From Duganella sp. CF402 (GTDB lineage Bacteria > Pseudomonadota > Gammaproteobacteria > Burkholderiales > Burkholderiaceae_D), in NCBI RefSeq assembly GCF_900109645.1, contig NZ_FOBG01000004.1, positions 1-64,000 on the forward strand: DNA of 64,000 nt, given 5' to 3'. The notes beneath the pieces are model-generated. The model ran no database searches. It saw only the letters and a list, made by a program, of their open reading frames with translations, and had not been told where the DNA came from. The position numbers were made by a program, and so were the translations under genes. Shown in pieces: positions 8,336 through 16,555 of the stretch (position 1 is its first letter; each line of letters starts with the position of its first letter).

Positions 8336-9799
8336 TTACTCCTTGGGGCCTTCCATTTGGCCGCCGAGGAAAAGCCTCGCGCGGCTCGGCGTGGTGACGC
8401 TGTCGGTCGGCAGTTTGTAGTTGGCTGGTAGCGGCTGCACCAGATGCGGTGTGACGACGAACAGCAGTTCGGTGCGGTCCTGCTGGAAGTCCGTGCTGCG
8501 GAACAGCGCGCCCAGCACCGGCAGTTCGCCGAGGAGGGGCAGGCCGTTGATGCTGGTGCTCTGGCTGTTTTTAATCAGGCCGCCGATGGCGAAGCTCTGG
8601 CCGTCGTACAGTTCTACGGTGGTCGATGCGCGACGCGTGGTAATCAGCGGCAGGACCGAGGCGCCGCTGAAGCCCGACACTGAGATGCCAACGCCTTCGC
8701 GCGAGATCTCCGATACTTCCGGCGCCACCCGCAGGTTGATCCGGCCGCCGGCCAGCACGGTCGGCGTGAAGCGCAGGCCGACGCCGAATTCTTTCTCTTC
8801 CAGCGTGACCTTGTTGTTGTCCTGCCCGACCGGTACGAAGATGCGGCCGCCCGCGAGGAAGCTTCCTTCCTGGCCGCTGATGGCCATCACGGTCGGTTCG
8901 GCCAGGATGCGGACCAGCGCATCCTGGCGGTCGGCGGCGATCTTGCCGCGATTGCCGATGCTGAGCAGGCTTTTCAAGGTCCCGCTGACGAAGTTGGACG
9001 ACAGCGTGCTGGCCCAGCTGCCGCCGCCGAAGTTAAGAGTGACGCCCGCTTCCAGCTGATCCAGCAGGGACTTGGAGACTTCAGCGATTTTCACTTCCAG
9101 CATCACCTGCTGTGGTGCGCCGATGTTGAGGAAGTTGACGATGCGCGCGCTGGCCTGCGCGGCCTGCGTGGCTGGCGGAGCGTTGCTGATGGCCGCATTG
9201 TTGCCGGCACCGGCTTTGCCGCTTGCTTCCAGCGCCTGCGCGGGGCGGCGCACGAAGGCTGCGGCCAGTTCCAGCACGCGCGCGGCGGTGGGCGCATCGG
9301 CCACGGTGCCGCTGATGACCAGCGTGTCACCGGCAGCGCTGACCTGGATGTTTTTCTCTTCCGGCATCAGCGCGGCCAGCGCTTGCTGCAAGCCGCCCGG
9401 ATCGATCCCAACCACCACTTCCACCACGTTGCACAAACCGCTGCGGCCCTGCACGATCATATTGCTGCTGCCGATGTCGACGCCGACCACATACAGCGTA
9501 TCCGGCGCCACCAGCATGGCTTGCAGCACGGCGGGATTGCCGACACTACGGGCCTGCACCGCTTCGGGCATGCGCATCAGTGTGGATTTTCCGAGTTGCA
9601 GTTGCAGGCTGCCCGGCTGCGCGGCCTGTCCGGTGCAGCGCAGCCCCGCGCCTTCCTGCTGCGCCGGTGCGGGCGCCGTTGCGGCGGCCCATGCCGGCGC
9701 GGCCAACGCCAGCACCAATGCGGCAGACAGTCCGCGCGAGCGGTGCAGGCAGCGGAGCGCGGCAAAGCGCAAGAGCGCGGCGGGGTGGCGAGTGTCCAT
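8336..9799 (-). CDS. rcpA: Tad secretin RcpA/CpaC (type II/III secretin family)
   Basis: A 487-residue outer-membrane secretin. After a long signal region (hydrophobic SAALVLALAAPAWA) comes a BON-like/pilus-associated N-terminal domain (GKSTLMRMPEAVQARSVGNP, residues about 65-130), then the secretin core with VMLEVKIAEVSKSLLDQLEAGV, VRILAEPTVMAISGQEGSFLAGG, a region of beta strands, and the terminal GLPLLGELPVLGALFRSTDFQQDRTELLFVVTPHLV. It forms the outer-membrane channel for the pilus. The frame is open further upstream, but ATG 9799 is chosen because earlier codons overlap cpaB and give a non-signal basic stretch. Confidence 0.93.
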   Translation of the reverse strand: MDTRHPAALLRFAALRCLHRSRGLSAALVLALAAPAWAAATAPAPAQQEGAGLRCTGQAAQPGSLQLQLGKSTLMRMPEAVQARSVGNPAVLQAMLVAPDTLYVVGVDIGSSNMIVQGRSGLCNVVEVVVGIDPGGLQQALAALMPEEKNIQVSAAGDTLVISGTVADAPTAARVLELAAAFVRRPAQALEASGKAGAGNNAAISNAPPATQAAQASARIVNFLNIGAPQQVMLEVKIAEVSKSLLDQLEAGVTLNFGGGSWASTLSSNFVSGTLKSLLSIGNRGKIAADRQDALVRILAEPTVMAISGQEGSFLAGGRIFVPVGQDNNKVTLEEKEFGVGLRFTPTVLAGGRINLRVAPEVSEISREGVGISVSGFSGASVLPLITTRRASTTVELYDGQSFAIGGLIKNSQSTSINGLPLLGELPVLGALFRSTDFQQDRTELLFVVTPHLVQPLPANYKLPTDSVTTPSRARLFLGGQMEGPKE

Positions 9800-9806
9800 G
9801 CCGCGC

Positions 9807-10655
9807 TCACAGGCATTCTTGCGTGCGCTGCACGCCTGAGATAACGCCGATGCACAAGCGCGGCGTAGCGGCAGCCACCTGCACGCGCGCCCGAATGGAC
9901 GCGGATGGCGAGGCGGGAGACGTGACTGCAGGCGGCGCTGCGGCGGGCATGGCTGGCGGCGACGCTTCGTGCACGCCAAGCAGCGTCCCTTTGGTGGCGC
10001 CGTCGGTGGTGCCGGGACGCGGATCGACCTGATTGCGCAACACCAGCGACAGCGTGCCCACGCTGCGCGCCAAATCCAGGTTCTCTGCCTGCACCGGTGT
10101 CACCTCCAGCGTCACCGCATTGACCACACGCGGCTTGGTCTCGTCGCGCCCTACTTCCTGCGCCACGGCCAGCACCAGTATGCGCTCCAGCACGATCTTG
10201 GAAATCGCCCGATCATTGGACTGCGTGTTGACGATGATGTCGACAAAATTCCCCGGCAGCGCAAAGCCGGCCACGCCCACCACATCGTTCACGCGCACCG
10301 TGATGGCACGCTTGCCTTCGGCGATCAGCGCCGACAAGCCGCCCAGCGTACCTGCCGGCGCCAGCTTGGCTTCACTCAAAGGCTCGTCGCGCAACACGCT
10401 GGTTTTCAGCACGCGGCCAACCAGCTTGCCGCCGTCGCGCAGCGCGCCGCGCGGCAAAGTGTCGGCCGGCCAGTCGATCTGCTTGAGCATCTCGGACGTC
10501 AGGCGCTGGCCAAGATTGACATCCTGCGCCGCCACCACGATCTTATTGGAAGCGCCGGGCGTCTGCCGCAGCAGCCAGCGCGAGGCCAGCGCCACTGCCG
10601 CCAGTCCGAACACGATGGCCAGCGCCATCATCAACAGTGCGCGACGGTTCTTCAT
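9807..10655 (-). CDS. cpaB: Tad pilus assembly protein CpaB/RcpC
   Basis: A 282-residue CpaB/RcpC homologue. A single N-terminal transmembrane helix (ALLMMALAIVFGLAAVALASRWLL) is followed by an SAF-type domain (VVAAQDVNLGQRLTSEMLKQIDWPADTLPRGAL) and the RcpC domain (AITVRVNDVVGVAGFALPGNFVDIIV). It is a periplasmic partner of the secretin. The frame is open farther upstream into the ATPase gene, but ATG 10655 (MKNRRALL) fits the family N-terminus and starts just after the ATPase stop codon at 10657. Confidence 0.93.
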   Translation of the reverse strand: MKNRRALLMMALAIVFGLAAVALASRWLLRQTPGASNKIVVAAQDVNLGQRLTSEMLKQIDWPADTLPRGALRDGGKLVGRVLKTSVLRDEPLSEAKLAPAGTLGGLSALIAEGKRAITVRVNDVVGVAGFALPGNFVDIIVNTQSNDRAISKIVLERILVLAVAQEVGRDETKPRVVNAVTLEVTPVQAENLDLARSVGTLSLVLRNQVDPRPGTTDGATKGTLLGVHEASPPAMPAAAPPAVTSPASPSASIRARVQVAAATPRLCIGVISGVQRTQECL

Positions 10656-10656
10656 A

Positions 10657-12000
10657 TTAGCCGCGCTCCACATTGGCGCCGGCAAACATGCTGATCCAGG
10701 CCTGGTCCAGCGCCGGAATCGACAAGCGTGCCGCCTCGCCCATGAACGCGGCAAAATCCGCTACCCGGCTGACGATCTCGCGCGGATAGCACGCCAGCAG
10801 CGGCAGCCCGCTGCCCGCATGCAGCTCATCGACCAGATAGCGCTGCGCCGCATCGTCGTACGCCACGCCCACGCTCAGGCACTGCTGGCGCAGCAGCGTG
10901 CGATAGCTGGCGGCGTCCAGCGCGCCAACCGGAATCTTGTAGCCCACGCGGCGCAGCGCCGCATCGTCCAGCAGCGACGACGGCGACGCGCTGGCGACAA
11001 ACACCAGCCGCACGCGGCACGGCGCCTGGAAGTGATAGCCGCCCGCCAGCGACAGCGCGCTGCGTTCCTGCTCCTGCGCCTGCGCGAAGCGGTTGAGCAG
11101 CACGGTGGCCGGCACATTGTGGCGTCCGAGATCATCGACGATCAGCAAGCCGTTGTTGGCCTTCAGCTGCGGCGGCGCGCGATAGCAACCGCCGGCAGCA
11201 TCCAGTTGCAGGTCCAGCATGTCCGCATCGAGCGACGCATCCAGCGCCACCACGGGACGCTGGCACAGCACCCAGCGCGGATCATTGCTGCGCCGCTCGG
11301 ATGCCTGCTGCGCCGCACGCGCCTGGCGCGGCAGCGGCGCGCGGTGCACGGCCGGGTCGTACACCTGCACGATATCCTTGCCCACCACAATCGCATGCGG
11401 CACCGCCACCAGTCCTTGCAGCAGCGCGCCAAGACGGCGCGCCAGCGTCGACTTGCCGCTGCCGGACGGCCCATGCAGCAGCATGCTGCGGCCGGCGTGC
11501 ATGGCCGCGCCCAGCATGCGCTGCACCGCCGGCGCCAGGAAATCATCGGTGAATTCAGCCGCCAGTTCATCGGCGCAGGACTGCGGCGCTTGCGCGGCCT
11601 GGCGTTCCACCATTGCACGGTAGGCTTCGAGCGTCACCGGCGCCGGACCGGCGTAAGGGCAGCGCTCAAGCCACGCGCTGGCGCGCTGCTTGCCAGCGCT
11701 GGTGAGCTGGTACTGCACATCGATGTCGGAGTCGCCGCGCCACGCCACTTCCGCCACCTGTTCGGCCACCATGAAGTCGAGCACCTCGCGCAGCACATTG
11801 ATCGACAGGTGCAGTTTGGTGGTCAGTATCGGCAAGTGACTCTTGCCGCCGAGGTAGAGCGCCTTGGCGACCAGCTCGATGATCAGTTGCTGCGGCAGGC
11901 CGCTGTCGCGCACCGATTTCGGTTGCGGCGGCAGCACCGCTTCCGGCTCGGCGTCGAGCAGCTGGGTGTAGGGGGACGGCGGTTCCAGGGCTAGCATCAT
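10657..12000 (-). CDS. AAA-type ATPase with N-terminal winged-helix-like region, embedded in Tad operon
   Basis: About 447 residues. The N-terminal 120 residues look like a winged-helix module (QLIIELVAKALYLGGKSHLPILTTKLHLSINVLREVLDFMV, then a YQLTSAGKQRA wing). The C-terminal half is a P-loop ATPase: Walker A GPSGSGKST at 177-185, Walker B NGLLIVDDLG, and a sensor-like VFVASASPSSLLDDAALRRVGYKI. It resembles ATP-binding proteins seen in betaproteobacterial Tad loci rather than a core Tad component. The frame opens at GTG 12009, but the GGAG at 12004-12007 suits ATG 12000 or 11997. Function is unknown. Position between prepilin peptidase and cpaB suggests an assembly or regulatory role. Confidence 0.8.
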   Translation of the reverse strand: MMLALEPPSPYTQLLDAEPEAVLPPQPKSVRDSGLPQQLIIELVAKALYLGGKSHLPILTTKLHLSINVLREVLDFMVAEQVAEVAWRGDSDIDVQYQLTSAGKQRASAWLERCPYAGPAPVTLEAYRAMVERQAAQAPQSCADELAAEFTDDFLAPAVQRMLGAAMHAGRSMLLHGPSGSGKSTLARRLGALLQGLVAVPHAIVVGKDIVQVYDPAVHRAPLPRQARAAQQASERRSNDPRWVLCQRPVVALDASLDADMLDLQLDAAGGCYRAPPQLKANNGLLIVDDLGRHNVPATVLLNRFAQAQEQERSALSLAGGYHFQAPCRVRLVFVASASPSSLLDDAALRRVGYKIPVGALDAASYRTLLRQQCLSVGVAYDDAAQRYLVDELHAGSGLPLLACYPREIVSRVADFAAFMGEAARLSIPALDQAWISMFAGANVERG

Positions 12001-12084
12001 ATTCTCCACGAGGAAACTTGTTTCGGTATGGAATCAAGTTTATCGGGCCATGCTTTGAGGACATTGACGTGCAGCAAGCACTGC

Positions 12085-12615
12085 TCAATGATGCCGCCAC
12101 GCGACAACACCCACCGTGCCGAGCGCGATCGCCACACCGTAGGGAATGCCGCCGACGCTGGCCTGGGCCGGCAACGGCACCGGCAACAGCGGTACGCCGA
12201 GCAGGCGCAGCAACAAGGGTTTGCAGATCAGCTTGAGATTGCGGGTACTGTCGCGCCAACGGCCGCTGATCAACAGCATCAGCAGCGCGATCACGCCGCC
12301 CACCAGCACCGACAGTGCGGCGATCTGCAGCGCCTGCCACGGCCCGGCAAACGCGCCCACCATCGCCATCAGCTTGACGTCGCCGGCGGCCATGCCGCGC
12401 AGCAGGTACAAGGGCAGGAATAAAAAAAAGCCGGCGAAGGCGCCGGCCAGCCACTGCGACACCGGGGCTCCCGGCTGTCCGCTGAGCAAGTGCAGGATCA
12501 GCGCCAGCATCAGGCCGCTGAGGATCAGCACATTCGGTATCTTGCGCATCGCCAGATCGGTCAGCGCCGCTTGCGCGACCAGGCAGATCAGGATCACTTC
12601 TATCGCGTTGAACAT
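12085..12615 (-). CDS. cpaA: Prepilin peptidase CpaA/TadV (A24 family)
   Basis: A 176-residue integral-membrane aspartic peptidase of family A24. The first conserved Asp lies in LTDLAMRKIPN (residues about 20-30) and the second in GMAAGDVKLMAMVGAF, matching the GxGD signature. About five to six hydrophobic helices are visible. It cleaves the leader of the Flp pilin encoded immediately upstream. A GGGAGAG site precedes ATG 12615; the TTG at 12630 would lie in the terminator tail and is rejected. Confidence 0.93.
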   Translation of the reverse strand: MFNAIEVILICLVAQAALTDLAMRKIPNVLILSGLMLALILHLLSGQPGAPVSQWLAGAFAGFFLFLPLYLLRGMAAGDVKLMAMVGAFAGPWQALQIAALSVLVGGVIALLMLLISGRWRDSTRNLKLICKPLLLRLLGVPLLPVPLPAQASVGGIPYGVAIALGTVGVVAWRHH

Positions 12616-12628
12616 GACGCTCTCTCCC

Positions 12629-12655
12629 AAAAACTTTCCGGCCGAAGCCGGAAAG
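12629..12655 (-). terminator. Intra-operon terminator/attenuator between flp and cpaA
   Basis: On the minus strand a perfect 9-bp stem, CTTTCCGGC and GCCGGAAAG, closed by a UUCG tetraloop and followed by TTTTT. It lies between the Flp pilin stop codon (12668) and the prepilin peptidase start (12615). This is a typical partial terminator or mRNA 3' stabiliser that would keep pilin mRNA more abundant than assembly-gene mRNA. Confidence 0.85.
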
Positions 12656-12667
12656 CGCGTGCAATGC

Positions 12668-12847
12668 TTACGGCGTGGTGATCTTGGCCGCGATGTCCGT
12701 GAAGGCCGTGAACAGCGCCGGCTTCAGCAGTGCGAAGGCGGCCGTCACCGCCGCCACCATCACCGCAGCGATCAGGCCGTACTCAATGGCCGTGATCCCG
12801 TCCTCATCCCGTGCAAACTCTTTTGCTGCTGCAATCATCGAGTGCAT
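12668..12847 (-). CDS. flp: Flp/Fap-type major pilin
   Basis: A 59-residue type IVb Flp pilin. The N-terminus MHSMIAAAKEFARDEDG ends at the prepilin processing site, and mature ITAIEYGLIAAVMV carries Glu at +5 and the adjacent Tyr that define the Flp motif. A 20-residue hydrophobic segment and a short C-terminus ending in AAKITTP follow. AAGGAG sits at ideal distance before the ATG. It is the first gene of the Tad cluster and is followed by a hairpin terminator. It supplies the structural subunit that TadA/B/C, the secretin and CpaA process and assemble. Confidence 0.95.
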   Translation of the reverse strand: MHSMIAAAKEFARDEDGITAIEYGLIAAVMVAAVTAAFALLKPALFTAFTDIAAKITTP

Positions 12848-13105
12848 GTCGTTCTCCTTTGGTTAAATCCATCAAGAAAACCTCTGGTGCGCACTTGCCG
12901 CGCCATTGCGTTTACTATACGGAGACCAGTTTTCAAAGAGTTGACGTTGCGCAAGTTTTCCGCGTGGAATCTTTTTTAAGCCAGGCGATAGGCAAATGTC
13001 GGAAAAAGGTCGCATTCTGGGGCAATGGAAGTTTTTTTTCGCACACATGAATTGCCTCGATTGCAAAAAGCTATTATCCTGCCTAGCTGTTCTTTGGAAA
13101 GGCAA

Positions 13106-14149
13106 ATGGACTCCCTACTGAAACACATGGTGGACATGACCGGTCACCGCGATCACACGATGCTCGACATCTCGGTGATTTCGGCGGTGCAGGAGCTTGC
13201 CCGCGCCGATCGGGTCCGTGTGTTGACCTTGGCCACCGTCCGAGGAAAGATCTTCGTCCGGCCGCGCGCCGAGATCACCGCCGGCGAAGCCGCGCGCATG
13301 GTCGACACGTCCTACCAGAACCATCCCGGCGAACCCATCGCGGCTTATCCCGCGCTGGCGCAGTGCATCGCCCGTCACGAGTCGAGCGCCGACCTGGCCA
13401 ACGAGGCCGACGAGCACACCCTGTGGCTGCCGATCTGGCTGGGCGACAAGGCCGACACCTGCCTGGAAGTGGTCAATCCGACGCCGTATTCCAACGAAAC
13501 CATCCACGTCATCGCGGCCATCGTCAGCGTCTACCGCAACTTCCAGAATTTGCTGGACTACAGCGAGCGCGACTCGCTGACCGGCCTGCTCAACCGCAAG
13601 ACCTTCGACGACCAGCTGGCCAAGATGCTGGCCGCCTGCACCGACCAGGACTCCGTCACCCTGCCGGGCGAACCGGAGCGCCGCCACCACAGCGAGGAAG
13701 AAAAGCAGTGGCTGGCCGTGGTGGATGTCGACCATTTCAAGCACGTTAACGACCGTTTCGGGCATTTATACGGCGATGAGGTGCTGATCCTGATCGCCAA
13801 CCTGCTTACCTCCTCGTTCCGTGCGCAAGACCGCGTGTTCCGCTTCGGCGGCGAGGAATTCGTGGTGCTGCTGCGTTCCGCCACCCTGGACAACGCCAAG
13901 AAAATCATCGAACGCTTCCGCATGAACGTGGCGGCGCATGACTTCCCGCAAGTGGGCAAGGTGACGGTGAGTGTGGGGTTTGTCAGCATCAGCGCGCTGG
14001 AAGCGCCGGTGATCATTCTCGGCCATGCCGACCAGGCCTTGTACTACGCCAAGAGCCACGGCCGCAACCTGGTCTGCCACTACGACGAACTGGTCAGCGG
14101 CGGCAAGCTGCAAGCCATTGAATCCAACGATACGGCGGAATTCTTCTAG
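13106..14149 (+). CDS. Diguanylate cyclase (GGDEF domain)
   Basis: About 347 residues. The N-terminal 170 residues form a GAF-like sensor region (IFVRPRAEITAGEAARMVDTSY and LWLPIWLGDKADTCLEVVNP) followed by a linker helix. The C-terminal GGDEF domain has RDSLTGLLNRKTF, DVDHFKHVNDRFGHLYGD and the active-site motif RFGGEEF near residue 250. An intact RAQD allosteric I-site lies five residues before it, so product inhibition is expected. It makes c-di-GMP from two GTP. The start is placed at ATG 13106 (MDSLLKHM) with a purine-rich site; an upstream ATG at 13025 exists. It is convergent with the HD-GYP gene. Confidence 0.92.
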   Translation: MDSLLKHMVDMTGHRDHTMLDISVISAVQELARADRVRVLTLATVRGKIFVRPRAEITAGEAARMVDTSYQNHPGEPIAAYPALAQCIARHESSADLANEADEHTLWLPIWLGDKADTCLEVVNPTPYSNETIHVIAAIVSVYRNFQNLLDYSERDSLTGLLNRKTFDDQLAKMLAACTDQDSVTLPGEPERRHHSEEEKQWLAVVDVDHFKHVNDRFGHLYGDEVLILIANLLTSSFRAQDRVFRFGGEEFVVLLRSATLDNAKKIIERFRMNVAAHDFPQVGKVTVSVGFVSISALEAPVIILGHADQALYYAKSHGRNLVCHYDELVSGGKLQAIESNDTAEFF

Positions 14150-14157
14150 GCTAAGCC

Positions 14158-15381
14158 TCAGGCGGCCACAGTCAGGAAGCGCATCGGATCGACATTCCAC
14201 TTGGCCGGCGACTCATGGCCGACGATCTTGTCGCCGCCGCCAAAGCCCACCCCGCGCGACAAATCCACGGTTTCCGGCTTGATGTAGACATTCTTCTTGG
14301 TGTGGAAGAATACGTTGACCTTGGGCGCCAGCAGATTGGTCTCGTGTGGTTCAATCACCACACCCAGACGCCCCGATTCCAGCAGCACCATCGTGCCGAC
14401 CGGATAAATCCCCACGCAGCGCATGAATTCCTGGGCGTAGGTCGGGTTGAAGTGGAACTTGCTCCACTCGTAGATCTTGCGCAGCGCGGCGGCTGCCGAC
14501 ATGCCCTTGTGGTAGCAGCGATCGGCGGTAATGGCGTCGTACACGTCGACAATGGCCGCCATCTGCGCCAATTCGCTGATTTCGTCGTTGGCCTGCTTGC
14601 TCGGGTAGCCGCTGCCGTCGCGGCGCTCATGGTGGTGCAAGGTGATATCGAGCGGAATCGGACCGATCTCAGGCGATTGCCGCAGGATGTTGTAGCCATC
14701 TTCCGGGTGCTTCTTGATGATGGCGAATTCCTCATCGGTCAGCGGACCGGGCTTGTTCAGGATCTTGTCCGGCACCAGCGCCTTGCCGGTGTCGTGCAGC
14801 AGCCCGCCCAGGCCGGCCTGGTGGGTGATTTCCGGCGGGATATTGCGCGAGCGGCAGAACGCCACCAGCAGCGTGCACACGCTGACCGAGTGCAGGAAGG
14901 TGTAATCGTCCTTGTTCTTGATGCGCAGCAAACCCACCAGCGCGCCGGGATTGCGCAAAATCGACTCGGTAATGTTTTGCACCACCGGCTGCACATGGTC
15001 CAGCTCAATGGCCTTGCCGAGGCGCGCATCCTGCATCACCGTGCGCACCAGCGTCGACGCCTGATGGCGGATCTGTACCGCGCGCTGCATTTCCTCGCCC
15101 AGCGAGACGCGGGTCTGCACCGGCGCCTTGGCCGCGATCTCCACCAGCTCGCGCTCGGTCGCCGCTTGCGCTTCGGCCAGCGTGGGCGCATCCTGCACGT
15201 CCAGGCCCTTGGAGCTATCGATGACTACGTCGTGGATACCTGCGTGGATAATCTTGCGGATTTCATCTTCGCTGCCGATTTTGAAGCGGTTACGGACGAA
15301 GGGATGGGTCATCCAGTCACAGCTCAGGTCATGAATATACATGCCTACTTTCAGCTGGGAAGAATCGACTTTCTTTAACAT
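14158..15381 (-). CDS. HD-GYP domain c-di-GMP phosphodiesterase with DUF3391
   Basis: A 407-residue protein. The N-terminal DUF3391 domain (SSQLKVGMYIHDLSCDWMTHPF and following, residues 6-130) precedes an HD-GYP domain with HSVSVCTLLVAFC, HDTGK (HD at 196-197), and HHHERRDGSGYP ending at residue 260. These metal-binding and GYP residues are intact, so the protein should hydrolyse c-di-GMP. The C-terminus (LLESGRLGVVIEPHETNLLAPKVNVFF) is the usual tail. ATG 15381 is chosen over the upstream frame because it begins the DUF3391 consensus. It converges with the GGDEF gene 9 bp away. Confidence 0.94.
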   Translation of the reverse strand: MLKKVDSSQLKVGMYIHDLSCDWMTHPFVRNRFKIGSEDEIRKIIHAGIHDVVIDSSKGLDVQDAPTLAEAQAATERELVEIAAKAPVQTRVSLGEEMQRAVQIRHQASTLVRTVMQDARLGKAIELDHVQPVVQNITESILRNPGALVGLLRIKNKDDYTFLHSVSVCTLLVAFCRSRNIPPEITHQAGLGGLLHDTGKALVPDKILNKPGPLTDEEFAIIKKHPEDGYNILRQSPEIGPIPLDITLHHHERRDGSGYPSKQANDEISELAQMAAIVDVYDAITADRCYHKGMSAAAALRKIYEWSKFHFNPTYAQEFMRCVGIYPVGTMVLLESGRLGVVIEPHETNLLAPKVNVFFHTKKNVYIKPETVDLSRGVGFGGGDKIVGHESPAKWNVDPMRFLTVAA

Positions 15382-15459
15382 ACGTTTACCCGTCAAAATG
15401 GCGCGGTCTGCGCTAACACAGTATAACAAACCGTTTCCTACCGGGATTAAATTTACAAC

Positions 15460-16389
15460 ATGGAATTACGCCAGTTACGCTACTTTGTTGCCATTGTCGA
15501 CCACGGATCGCTGTCGCGGGCTGCGCTGGTGTTGCATATTGCACAACCAGCCCTGACCCAGCAGCTGCGCCAGCTGGAAGAAGAACTGGGCGTGCAGCTG
15601 CTGCACCGCAGCGCCCAGGGCGTACTGAGCACGGACGCCGGCAAGGTGTTCTACGAGCATGCTCAGGCCATCCTCAAGCAGGTGGCCGATGCCCGCTCGG
15701 CCGTGGCGCAGTCTGCCGAACGTCCCAGCGGCAGCGTCACGCTGGGGCTGCCGCATAGCATTTCCGGCGCGCTGGCCCTGCCGCTGCTGATGGCCACCCG
15801 CGCCCAGTATCCGGAAATCACGCTGCAGCTGACCGAGGAACTGACCGGCAACCTGAGCGACCAGCTCAAGTCCGGCCGCGTCAACCTGGCCGTCCTGTTT
15901 GACGACGGCCAGCTGAGCCAGTTCGCCACCACCCCGCTGGCGGAGGAGGAATTACACTTCATTTGTCGGGCCGATGCGGCTTACGCGATGGGTGAGCAAT
16001 CACTTACATTGCAGCAGGCACTGGCTGCCACCCTGATCCTGCCCGGCCTGCAGCACGGCGTGCGGCCGCGCATCGAGAGCGTGGCCCGTGATGCCGGCCT
16101 CAGCCTGACGAATGTGATCGAGATCAACTCCATCGCCATCCTCAAATCGGCCCTGCTGGCCGACATGGGGGCGACCATCCTGCCGTCCGCCCCTGTCCTG
16201 GACGAGTTGCAGCGCGGCGCCCTGCGCGCCCAACGCGTCCACGGCCCGTCGATTTCGCGCACTGTGGTGCTGTGCGGTTCGCGCAACATTCCCCTGACCA
16301 ATGCAGCAACGGCGATCAGCCGGCTGGTGCGGCAGGTCAGCGACCAGCTGTGCGCCGACGGCAGCTGGCCGGGAGCAACCCCGATATAA
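15460..16389 (+). CDS. LysR family regulator, Nac-like
   Basis: A 309-residue LysR-type regulator closely resembling Nac (nitrogen assimilation control). The N-terminus LRQLRYFVAIVDHGSLSRAA and HIAQPALTQQLRQLEEELGV is characteristic of that group, followed by a substrate-binding domain (SVTLGLPHSISGALALPLLMATRAQYPEITL). It lies divergent from the HD-GYP gene and about 165 bp upstream of the 2-oxoacid oxidoreductase gene on the same strand, so it may control that catabolic operon. No Nac-type role in nitrogen control is shown by the sequence. Confidence 0.88.
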   Translation: MELRQLRYFVAIVDHGSLSRAALVLHIAQPALTQQLRQLEEELGVQLLHRSAQGVLSTDAGKVFYEHAQAILKQVADARSAVAQSAERPSGSVTLGLPHSISGALALPLLMATRAQYPEITLQLTEELTGNLSDQLKSGRVNLAVLFDDGQLSQFATTPLAEEELHFICRADAAYAMGEQSLTLQQALAATLILPGLQHGVRPRIESVARDAGLSLTNVIEINSIAILKSALLADMGATILPSAPVLDELQRGALRAQRVHGPSISRTVVLCGSRNIPLTNAATAISRLVRQVSDQLCADGSWPGATPI

Positions 16390-16555
16390 GTTTTTCTTAT
16401 ACCCCTATCGGCAAACGGTATTTCCGTATACGTCAAGTAGCGCCCATACTGGTCATAGAACCGCCAACCATGCGGTCAAATGGCTTGAGCCTGGCCTGCC
16501 CACCCGGCATCCCCCAGTTCGAGCGCGATCTGATTACAAGAACGGAGACACCACC

